IMG/VR virus record: IMGVR_UViG_3300046011_003271
Span: 1 to 23,516 of that record
Origin: a virus
Direction: 5' to 3' (one strand)
DNA length: 23,516 nt
The notes beneath the pieces were generated by a model. The model did not search any database, was not told where the DNA came from, and worked only from the letters and a program-made list of their open reading frames with translations. Every line of letters starts with the position of its first letter. Positions within the stretch are counted from its first letter, which is position 1. Of the stretch, positions 16,110 to 23,516 are shown piece after piece. The translations under genes were made by a program, and so were the position numbers.

Positions 16110-18025
16110 TTGATGCTTTGATGGAAGCCCAAGCTGGTATGAATCAGCAATTTGGGCAATATGCTATGCAGACTCAGGAAGCTACTAAAGCTATTAGTGA
16201 CAGCGCTTCCACATCAGCACAACTTAAAACTGAGGTTGAAGCTCAGAAACTTAAGGATGATAATGCTGCTATCAATGTCGGTAAGGTTCTTGCTAAAGCT
16301 CTTGGTGCTGACCCTAATGCTGCCAATTACAGGATGGAGCGTCTTAGTGCTACCAAAGCACAGGCTACTGATGAAGCCCTTGCAGCTACACAAGAGTATG
16401 AGCAGCTTAGTCAGGTAGGATTCTTAGATAATCCTCTTGAGTGGCTACTTGCTCAATTCCAAAAGGATTCAGTAGCAGAGAAAGCTAATGCTGCTACCCA
16501 GACTTCATTACTGGCTACCCAAGAAATCAATGATATCAATCAGCAGATTCAACAAGGAGTAATGACTAGTAAGATAGTATCTGAAACTGTTAATGAGGAT
16601 ATTACCGCTAAGAAGTTGGAACTAGCAAGTGCTGCTAATAAGCAAGCTGCTGAGGAGTTGAAGCTTAAAGGTATTAATGCTAACGTGGATGCACTTAAAG
16701 CTGTTATGTCTGGCAATCAAGCTATGATATCAGCAGCTGCGCATCAAGACTCAGTAATACTTCAGCATCAAAGTATGGCTCAAGCAGAGCGGCACTTCCA
16801 AGCTAATCAAGCTATGGCTGAGAAACGTTATAATCTTGATGTAGCTCAGTTCAATGCAGCTCAAGAGCAACGCTCTATTGCTAACGACTTCAAGCAGCAA
16901 AGCATGGATTTCGCCCAAACCAAGTGGGATGCTAAACAAGAGCAAGATGCTAATAAGCTAATACTTGATTTGGAAGATAGGGCTGCTAAAGCTGATAAGG
17001 CTGGTAATAAGGATGAAGCTAAGAAGCTAAGAGATGAGCTTACCACTACTAAGAAGCAATTTGAACTTGATAAGGCTCTTGCAGTTCAAGAAGGTAAGAA
17101 AGATTTGGTTGCTCGCTATAAGCAAGTAGTTGCATCTATTGGTGCTGAGAACTTAATTGCCATTCCTGATAACATCTATGATGCAGAGAAAGTTATCATA
17201 GAGGGCAGCAAACTAGCTAAGAATCCCCAAGATGCTTACGGTATTGCTTGGAAAGCTGTTAGGGATTCTATGGCATCAGTAGTTCAACAGGCTAAAGTAG
17301 CCCCTGATAAGCATCCAGTAGTAGCATTTGGATTCACTCCATTAGAAGCTGTTACCAATATGCAGGTACTTAATCCTAAGTTGGAGCCAGCACAAGCTAG
17401 AACTGCTAAGGCAGTACAAGATAAGATTCAACAGGAGATTCAAGCTATTAAGAAAGAGGATGCTAATATTAGCATGAAAGAGCTTAAAGTAGAAGCTGAC
17501 TCCAGAGTGGTAAAGCACTTCACTGAGGCCATGATGAATCCTGAATCCAGTGATCTGACCAAACTGCCTAAACCTGCTGAACTTGCTAACTTTGCTACTG
17601 CTAAGAAGGGTGGCAAGTTCTTTAGTAAATATCTAGCGCCTAAGATAGCAGAAGGTAACCTTGATACTAGCTTTGAAGAAATAAGCTCTCTTGCTGAAAA
17701 AGCACTGACTTCTAAAGATGTTAACATGAATGAGCTAGCTAAGGAGCTATCAGGACTTTATTCAGAGGCTATTACTTATAACAATGCTAAACAGGGCTAT
17801 AGCCGCTTTGGTATTCCTATGATGAATAGCTATATGATTAGAGGTATTGGTGAGCGCGAGCTTGATATGACTAATCCTACTGATGTTAAGACAGCTCTTA
17901 TCTACCAGATAACAAGATCTGGCCCTATAGGTAGTGTTCTGCATGGCATTGCCCCAGGCGCTACTGACTGGTTTGCTAGCAAGCTGGTAGAGAGTCGCAA
18001 CCCAGAAGATGCTACTAGAAGATAA
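16097..18025 (+). CDS. Internal virion / DNA ejection protein 2
   Basis: The 642-aa protein is almost wholly helical and rich in Ala, Lys, Gln and Glu. Residues about 20-330 are long heptad-like helices ('EATKAISDSASTSAQLKTEV', 'AEERHFQANQAMAEKRYNL'-type), consistent with coiled coils. It has no signal peptide or membrane segment. As in T7 gp15-like proteins, such a mid-size helical ejection protein sits between the small and giant internal proteins. Start: ATG 16097, inside the end of the previous gene, with AGGTAGG just upstream. The three genes end to end make one functional unit. Confidence 0.65.
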   Translation: MASLIDALMEAQAGMNQQFGQYAMQTQEATKAISDSASTSAQLKTEVEAQKLKDDNAAINVGKVLAKALGADPNAANYRMERLSATKAQATDEALAATQEYEQLSQVGFLDNPLEWLLAQFQKDSVAEKANAATQTSLLATQEINDINQQIQQGVMTSKIVSETVNEDITAKKLELASAANKQAAEELKLKGINANVDALKAVMSGNQAMISAAAHQDSVILQHQSMAQAERHFQANQAMAEKRYNLDVAQFNAAQEQRSIANDFKQQSMDFAQTKWDAKQEQDANKLILDLEDRAAKADKAGNKDEAKKLRDELTTTKKQFELDKALAVQEGKKDLVARYKQVVASIGAENLIAIPDNIYDAEKVIIEGSKLAKNPQDAYGIAWKAVRDSMASVVQQAKVAPDKHPVVAFGFTPLEAVTNMQVLNPKLEPAQARTAKAVQDKIQQEIQAIKKEDANISMKELKVEADSRVVKHFTEAMMNPESSDLTKLPKPAELANFATAKKGGKFFSKYLAPKIAEGNLDTSFEEISSLAEKALTSKDVNMNELAKELSGLYSEAITYNNAKQGYSRFGIPMMNSYMIRGIGERELDMTNPTDVKTALIYQITRSGPIGSVLHGIAPGATDWFASKLVESRNPEDATRR

Positions 18026-18034
18026 GGAACCTTT

Positions 18035-21000
18035 ATGGAAACTATTGATAATAACCTAGAGAGTCAAGCCAGTCAGGTTGCTAGTATCCCAGGACAGCCA
18101 GAGTATGACTTCCTAAAAGCTGCTGGTAACCATGCTCTTGCTAGTGGGGATATGACAGCACTTGAAGCTGTAGGCGCTGGTGTCAGGACTGGTACTGGTA
18201 TATGGGCTGGTGCTACTGCTGGCTCAGCTTTCGGCCCAGTCGGTACCGTTATTGGTGCTGCTATTGGTGGCATTACTGGCTATGACTGGAAAACTACAGC
18301 AGCCACAACTGTCAGTGCAGCCAATCAGCTCTATAATAGCACAGTCAGTATTGCTAACTTCTTGCCTGGAGTGGAAATGCAGGAGGCTTCAGCACATGAC
18401 TGGATGCAATCTCTTGATAATGACTTGGCACAATATTATACCTTGCATAAGGAAGGTATTGATACCGCTGGCTTCATAGCATCCTCCATCCCTGCTGGCC
18501 TTGGTGCTCTTAAAGTATATAACTATGGGGCAAAAGCTCTTGATACTTTTGCTAAAACAGGTAAGATTGGTATTGGTATGAGTGAGGCTACTGGCCTTCT
18601 TACCGGTAAGCAAGACCTGCTATATAAGAAAGCATTGGAATCCATGGCTGGTAATAGTAATGTATTCAGTGCTCTTAATGCTAACTTCATTAAGGCTGCT
18701 GCTGTTGGTGCTGGAGAGCAAGCTATTCAGGGCCTAGTATTTGAAGCTGGCGTGCAGACAATGCTTAATGCCAGCCCAATACTGGATGAGCAGGATGCTG
18801 GCGATATTGCTCATAACCTTTATACTGGCGCTTGGGTATCAGGTCTGGTAGGCGGCCTTGGTAGTGCTGTAGTGCGTGGTGTTGGCATTGCTAAGGAGCT
18901 ATCAGTTATTGATAAGAAGCTTATGGGTGCTCAATGGCAAGATGGTATCTCAGTCGGTAGCAAGAAGTTTGAAGAGCTTGCTGTCAGTTTTGAGAATCAA
19001 GCTAAGCTGGACACTACTCCAATCGGTGACGATGCTGCCCTCAATGCTCTTAAGGCTCAGAAGCAGGCTAGAACTAATAATGCTATTGATGACAATAGAA
19101 GGCAGATTTGGAGAGAGCTTGTTGCTGGTGAAGACGATGTAGCTACTAATCAGATTCATGAAGTCACCAACATGCTATGGCTTAAGAATGGTCAGAAGAT
19201 GGATGCTATTGCTCAGCACCTTAATGGTTTGGTAGGAGTGGCCCGCAAAGGCGTCATTACTAAAGCTGAGAAGGTAGTTGAGGAAGTCAAGACTGCTATC
19301 AATGCTGGCAAGCAAATTGCTGATGACCAGTATGCTGTCATTGACCGTTATAGCAGTAAGCTATTAAATACTTGGGGTGAGAGGATGGGTCAGCTTGACT
19401 CTGAACCTCGCCTATTTAATAGCTTGTGGGATAAGCTCGGCAATGGTCAGAAAGTAGTACTTAAAGATAAAGCTGTCATTGCTGGCGATTCCAAATATGT
19501 CATTAACCCTAATAAGGTATGGGATGCTAGAACCGTTACTGATGTGGCTGAGGCTAATGCTCGCACTTTGTGGGCGCATAAAACTGGTATCATGCTTAAG
19601 CCAACTCAGATACTAGGAGAGTATGACATTCCAATGCTGGAGAAAGCTTATAAGGAAATGCGTGATGCCATGTTGCCAAGCATTAGAGTCATATCAGAAT
19701 CAGGTAAGGAGCAAGTTGTTACTAGCGCTGATGATATGCTCAAGCTGCTAACTGACTCCAAGAAAGTTGTTATTGAGAAGCATTTGCAGGAGGGTACTCT
19801 GTCAGAGGATGCTATATCCAATATTGCTAATGTCAGGCAAGGGGCTATCAGAGGAACTGAGGTAAATACTGCTAACCCTGAGCGTGACATATTTGCACTC
19901 CAGTCTTATGAACGTGATTACCAAGAGCTTCATGGTATCAGTAAGCTTAAAGGAGCTGGTCAGGATATTCTAATGCAGCCTAATCAGCTTAAACTGGTAT
20001 ATGATACTGAGGCAATACTTGGTGATTCTGCTAATGCAATACCATTTATGGCTAATATCAGAGCACAGCAGAAGATATATGAGCAAGCAGCGGATACAGC
20101 AGTAGCTTCAGTACTTGGTGAGTCAGTATTCAAGCAGCTCATTAAAGTGCCAACTCAGATGATGAGAGAGGTAACAAGAGCTGGCGCTGGCGGCGGTATG
20201 CTCAAGTCTGCTGATTCTAATTATCTGACAGCAGGTTCAGTATTTGAGCGTATTGGTACTGTCTTTCATCGCACGCTGCAGGAAACCAAAAATGCTGTCA
20301 ATGCTAGTCTGCATCCTGTAGCCTATAAGCTTTATGGCAATCAGAAAGCTACAATGGATTATGTTACTGTAATGCATCAAATTGGCAATACTGGCGAGCG
20401 CTATAAGCTGCATCCTACTGAAATGAAGCTAGTACATGAAAGCTATGATGAAGTGCTTGCTGGCACTAAGGCTCTTAATGGCGATGTGAAACTTGAGATT
20501 CCTATCCAAACTGAGGAAGCTTATAATCTTATCAGAGCGCATAGGGATTTGAATAAGGTAAGACTTAGTAAGTTTGAGCAAATAAGAGCACTTGGTAATA
20601 GTGGCAAAATCTATGATGGTGATATTATCTATGCCCCGCCTGTCAATCTTAAGGATTACCCATATTATGCTTTCGTATCAGATAGCCATCAACTGACTGG
20701 TACTGGCGCTACTAAGATGATATGGGCTACTGACCCTGAGAAGCTGGAAGCTAAACTTGCACTGATACCTGAGGAATTCCAAGCTGGTATTGTAAGAAAG
20801 CCTGCTGCTGTTACAGGTAAGGAGGTAGATAGATGGAAGAAAGCTATTGGCGATTACGAGAGAGGGGATTCTCTTACTGATAACTATTTCGATAGTGCTC
20901 TTGGTAGATCAGGGGCAGCATCAGAATATCTGCCACCAACTAAGGATTCTCTCATTGTAGATCATCTGATGGACTGGCACTATAGGCAGGAGCGTAATCT

Positions 21001-23008
21001 TCTTGATGAGACATTTGGTGCTTTCTATAGCAAGGAATTTGATGAACTCCAGAAGCTGGCAGAGAGATGGTCAGATAAGAATCTTAGCAGACTTGGATTC
21101 CAAAAACCAGGAGAGCTTGCTAAGGAGCAAAGCAATAATCCTTACCTGAGCTATATCCGTACTGCTCTTGACATGCCTAATACTGATAAGATTCCAATGA
21201 AGCTTACTCAAGACTGGGCTGATAAGCAAGTCAGTAAGCTATGGAATGAGGCTAAGCATAGTCTTGGCAGTGCTGTTAAGCAAGATGACTTGGATGCTAT
21301 TAATAAAGCATTTCAAGATGCGGGTATCAATACTGTTAATTACGATGCTGTAGCTTATGCACTTGCTAACCATGAGGTTCCTAGGGGCGCTCTTGGTACC
21401 TTTGTCAGAAGGGCTAATAGCATTGTTGCGGGCATAGGTCTTGGCCTTGATGCTCTTAATGCTATCAATAATAGGGTTGGCTCCCTTGTCATGCTTGCAC
21501 CTGAGACTCAGTTCTTACTGGATAAGATTAAGGCTGGCAATACTGATGCGGTTGGAGCGCTAGCTCAGCTTGGCAATGTCACCATTCCTGGCACACAGCA
21601 TAGCTATCTCAGTACTCACAAGCTTATTGCTAATGCTCTTAAGGATAGCTTCAAACCTGAAATGCGCGCTTGGGCTGCTGAGAGAGGATTCAGTACTAGA
21701 CATGTGAATGATGTATCAGATATTGTGGATACTCTTGCACTTACTGGTAAGGAATACCAACTTGATTTGGAAGGTAAGATTACTCTTGCTTTCGACAAGA
21801 CTCAGAGATTCCTTAAACGAGGTTCTGAGCTGACAGGTAATGCTTATGCTGAGGAGATGACTAGACTGACAGCGGCTCTTGTGGCTAAGCAGATTACTGA
21901 TATTGCTGTCAGTCAAGGCATCATCACAGAGAGGCTTGCCGAATCTGCTATTCAGACATTTGTCAATAGAACTAATGGTATCTATCTTGCTAGCCAGCGA
22001 CCAATGATGTTTAATGGCCCCATCGGTCAAGCTGTAGGATTATACCAAACTTATACTATTACAATGATGAATAACTTCTTTCGCTATGTCAGTAATGGTA
22101 GTGCTAAGAGTGCAGCTTTGATGATGACAGCTCAGGGTAGCATATATGGCATGTCAGGGCTGCCAGCATTTCAAGCTATCAATACTCATATTGTAGGTGG
22201 CGCTGCTGGTAATGGCGACCATACTGACATGTTTGCTAAAGCTTATGCTAGTATGGACAAGGATGTAGCTGATTGGTTCATGTATGGTGCGCTATCCAAT
22301 GTTGGTGGACTCATTCATCCAGGCTTGAAAACTAATATGTATACTAGGGGTGATGTCAATCCAAGGAATATAACAGTGGTGCCACTTAATCCTGCTGATA
22401 TTCCTGCTGTCAGTATTGGTGCTCGCTTCATTAGTAACTTTGTAGATACAGTGGATAAGATTGCTGGAGGCGGTTCTGTAACTACTAGCTTGCTGCAAGG
22501 CTTAGAGCATAACGGAATCAGCAGACCTCTTACTGGCTTGGCGCAAGTCCTAGAAGCTTTCGGCCCTACTGGTAAGAGTTATGCAACCAGCAGACAAGGT
22601 TCACTGATTGCTGCTAATGACCTTATGAGTATGGTGAATCTGACAAGGCTGGCAGGCGCTAAGCCAATGGATGAAGCTCTTGCTCTTGATGCCAGTTATC
22701 GTAGTACTGTCTATAAGGCTAAACATGATGACCAGATGAAAGCATTGGGGTCAACTATTAAGAGTAAGGTAACTGGTAATCAGGAGCTTACTGAGGATGA
22801 CTTGCATAGCTTCCAACAAGAGTATATCAAACTAGGTGGTAAGCAGAATGGATGGAATAGATACTTTGCTAGATTACAAAAGGATGCTAATGTTAGCGTA
22901 AGTAATAGGATAAGCAAGCTGATGAAATCACAGGATTCCATTCACATGCAGAATATGATGGGTGGGATACAGCTTAATGATTTCACTCAACCTGAGAGTG
23001 AAGAATAG
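18035..23008 (+). CDS. Giant internal virion / ejection protein 3 (1657 aa)
   Basis: This is by far the longest gene here. It corresponds in position and size to the T7 gp16 type and other giant podovirus ejection proteins. Residues 49-83 form a glycine-zipper-like hydrophobic segment ('GAGVRTGTGIWAGATAGSAF' and 'GTVIGAAIGGITGY'), a plausible membrane-inserting region. The middle is helical and charged. Toward the C-terminus, 'YLASQRPMMFNGPIGQAVGL' followed by 'YQTYTITMMNNFFRY' is a block I recall from large podovirus virion proteins. I find no lysozyme or transglycosylase motif, unlike T7 gp16. Start: ATG 18035 with AAGGA at 18024-18028. It is the last plus-strand gene, followed by a terminator. 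Confidence 0.75.
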   Translation: METIDNNLESQASQVASIPGQPEYDFLKAAGNHALASGDMTALEAVGAGVRTGTGIWAGATAGSAFGPVGTVIGAAIGGITGYDWKTTAATTVSAANQLYNSTVSIANFLPGVEMQEASAHDWMQSLDNDLAQYYTLHKEGIDTAGFIASSIPAGLGALKVYNYGAKALDTFAKTGKIGIGMSEATGLLTGKQDLLYKKALESMAGNSNVFSALNANFIKAAAVGAGEQAIQGLVFEAGVQTMLNASPILDEQDAGDIAHNLYTGAWVSGLVGGLGSAVVRGVGIAKELSVIDKKLMGAQWQDGISVGSKKFEELAVSFENQAKLDTTPIGDDAALNALKAQKQARTNNAIDDNRRQIWRELVAGEDDVATNQIHEVTNMLWLKNGQKMDAIAQHLNGLVGVARKGVITKAEKVVEEVKTAINAGKQIADDQYAVIDRYSSKLLNTWGERMGQLDSEPRLFNSLWDKLGNGQKVVLKDKAVIAGDSKYVINPNKVWDARTVTDVAEANARTLWAHKTGIMLKPTQILGEYDIPMLEKAYKEMRDAMLPSIRVISESGKEQVVTSADDMLKLLTDSKKVVIEKHLQEGTLSEDAISNIANVRQGAIRGTEVNTANPERDIFALQSYERDYQELHGISKLKGAGQDILMQPNQLKLVYDTEAILGDSANAIPFMANIRAQQKIYEQAADTAVASVLGESVFKQLIKVPTQMMREVTRAGAGGGMLKSADSNYLTAGSVFERIGTVFHRTLQETKNAVNASLHPVAYKLYGNQKATMDYVTVMHQIGNTGERYKLHPTEMKLVHESYDEVLAGTKALNGDVKLEIPIQTEEAYNLIRAHRDLNKVRLSKFEQIRALGNSGKIYDGDIIYAPPVNLKDYPYYAFVSDSHQLTGTGATKMIWATDPEKLEAKLALIPEEFQAGIVRKPAAVTGKEVDRWKKAIGDYERGDSLTDNYFDSALGRSGAASEYLPPTKDSLIVDHLMDWHYRQERNLLDETFGAFYSKEFDELQKLAERWSDKNLSRLGFQKPGELAKEQSNNPYLSYIRTALDMPNTDKIPMKLTQDWADKQVSKLWNEAKHSLGSAVKQDDLDAINKAFQDAGINTVNYDAVAYALANHEVPRGALGTFVRRANSIVAGIGLGLDALNAINNRVGSLVMLAPETQFLLDKIKAGNTDAVGALAQLGNVTIPGTQHSYLSTHKLIANALKDSFKPEMRAWAAERGFSTRHVNDVSDIVDTLALTGKEYQLDLEGKITLAFDKTQRFLKRGSELTGNAYAEEMTRLTAALVAKQITDIAVSQGIITERLAESAIQTFVNRTNGIYLASQRPMMFNGPIGQAVGLYQTYTITMMNNFFRYVSNGSAKSAALMMTAQGSIYGMSGLPAFQAINTHIVGGAAGNGDHTDMFAKAYASMDKDVADWFMYGALSNVGGLIHPGLKTNMYTRGDVNPRNITVVPLNPADIPAVSIGARFISNFVDTVDKIAGGGSVTTSLLQGLEHNGISRPLTGLAQVLEAFGPTGKSYATSRQGSLIAANDLMSMVNLTRLAGAKPMDEALALDASYRSTVYKAKHDDQMKALGSTIKSKVTGNQELTEDDLHSFQQEYIKLGGKQNGWNRYFARLQKDANVSVSNRISKLMKSQDSIHMQNMMGGIQLNDFTQPESEE

Positions 23009-23050
23009 TAGCTGATACTAGATTGCTCTGAATGACAAGGATGTTGCACT

Positions 23051-23086
23051 GTCCTAGCTGGTATCAGTACTGGCTAGGACTTTTTT
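23051..23086 (+). terminator. Intrinsic terminator of the late operon
   Basis: GTCCTAGC (23051-23058) pairs with GCTAGGAC (23073-23080), extended inward by five pairs including two G-U wobbles, around a 4-nt loop TCAG (23064-23067). Six T follow at once (23081-23086). The stem is strong and the T run is on the plus-strand side only, so it ends the late transcript. It lies 42 nt after the giant ejection-protein gene and before the convergent minus-strand genes. Confidence 0.9.
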
Positions 23087-23104
23087 ATGCTTGCTAAGAT
23101 GCTA

Positions 23105-23335
23105 TTAGTTAATAAATCTAGCTATTCTTTGCTCCAAGATAGCTAGATACTTGGTCATAATAGCCTGTTGTTGAAATAGTAATTCCTTATCGATATCTTG
23201 CAACACATGAAACTGATGCGTTGACGTAAAGAATGTAAGTTTTGTATGCCTATCATTCAGTTCTTTGTATTCTTCTACTACCCGCTGCTCATGAGGTTGT
23301 AGCAATTCAAAGCCTAATATTTTTAATTCTGCCAT
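23105..23335 (-). CDS. Acb2/Tad1 hairpin-domain family protein (putative anti-CBASS sponge)
   Basis: The minus-strand product is 76 aa. I start it at the ATG at 23335, because TTGGAG (23347-23342) lies six bases upstream; an in-frame TTG at 23347 is part of that signal. Residues 16-76 match the small helical-hairpin family that includes the phage anti-CBASS protein Acb2: 'EQRVVEEYKELNDRHTKL' (16-33), a linker with Phe and Leu, 'LLFQQQAIMTKYLAILEQRI' (54-73) and a final ARF. Known members are hexamers that sequester cyclic oligonucleotides made by CBASS cyclases. I infer family from this pattern and from memory; binding residues were not mapped. It runs opposite to the late operon, like an early or accessory gene. 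Confidence 0.6.
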   Translation of the reverse strand: MAELKILGFELLQPHEQRVVEEYKELNDRHTKLTFFTSTHQFHVLQDIDKELLFQQQAIMTKYLAILEQRIARFIN

Positions 23336-23358
23336 AATATTCTCCAAGTTAATATTAA

Positions 23359-23514
23359 TTAATGCTTACTGCTAGTCACAATCTCAACCTCCTTGTTACC
23401 TTCCTTCATATCAATGATATGCTGCACTAGCCCTTGCGCTGTCGGGATGGTATTAACACTGACAGCCATATTCTCCCTCTTATTGACAAGTGCCCTGGTA
23501 GCTTGCTCAGCCAT
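23359..23514 (-). CDS. Small minus-strand protein, start uncertain (up to 51 aa visible)
   Basis: Reading from the right edge on the minus strand, an open frame begins at ATG 23514 and ends at TAA 23359-23361, giving 51 aa. An internal ATG at 23469 has AGAGGGAG just upstream (about 23480-23473) and could be the true start, giving 36 aa beginning MAVSVNTIP. Because the window ends two bases upstream, a longer gene cannot be excluded. The protein is polar and charged, with an 'HIIDMKEGNKEVEIV' stretch. No family is recognised. It lies 23 nt upstream of the Acb2-like gene on the same strand, so the two probably share a transcript. Confidence 0.5.
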   Translation of the reverse strand: MAEQATRALVNKRENMAVSVNTIPTAQGLVQHIIDMKEGNKEVEIVTSSKH

Positions 23515-23516
23515 TT

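Noticed and set aside
1-23516. CRISPR arrays, tRNA genes, insertion sequences, integrase and attachment sites
   Set aside because: No regularly spaced repeats, cloverleaf-like segments or transposase/integrase motifs were seen by eye.

Overview
The window is the virion-assembly block of a tailed double-stranded DNA phage (free or integrated), most likely a short-tailed podovirus. It reads in the canonical late-gene order: small terminase candidate, large terminase, portal, scaffold, major capsid protein, head-tail adaptor, tail fibre/adhesin and nozzle-like proteins, then three consecutive internal virion (DNA ejection) proteins ending in one of 1657 aa. No tape measure, tail tube or sheath gene is visible, which fits a short tail. 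The host cannot be named. A perfect CRP-type half-site pair, a Gp49-family gene and an RMF/CrpP-like gene point weakly to a proteobacterial, probably gammaproteobacterial, host. Neither lysis genes, integrase, replication genes nor tRNAs were found.

Layout. 1-359: leader without a convincing gene, holding a CRP-like palindrome and a TATAAT promoter candidate. 360-2725: DNA packaging, with two short unlisted-size genes (56 and 59 aa) overlapping one another between the terminase subunits. 2740-5242: small protein, portal and an RMF/CrpP-like protein translationally coupled to the portal. 5243-5469: a non-coding stretch almost filled by a roughly 170-nt imperfect giant hairpin. 5470-6243: small genes (zinc ribbon, helical protein, Gp49 family). 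6263-9004: scaffold, major capsid protein and an unknown head protein. 9017-14975: adaptor, tail fibre, RCC1-propeller tail protein, nozzle-like beta protein, a small beta-rich tail protein and a glycine-rich adhesin. 15006-23008: three ejection proteins. 23051-23086: strong intrinsic terminator closing the late operon. 23105-23516: two small minus-strand genes convergent with the late operon; one matches the Acb2/Tad1 hairpin family of cyclic-oligonucleotide sponges.

The plus-strand genes are tightly packed with stop/start overlaps and good Shine-Dalgarno sequences, so they look like one long late transcript. The packaging motor fills heads built from portal, scaffold and capsid; adaptor, nozzle and adhesins make the tail; the ejection proteins are carried in the virion. 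The points most worth a second look are the giant hairpin (5254-5425), the Acb2-like anti-CBASS candidate on the minus strand, and the RCC1-propeller plus glycine-rich adhesin pair.
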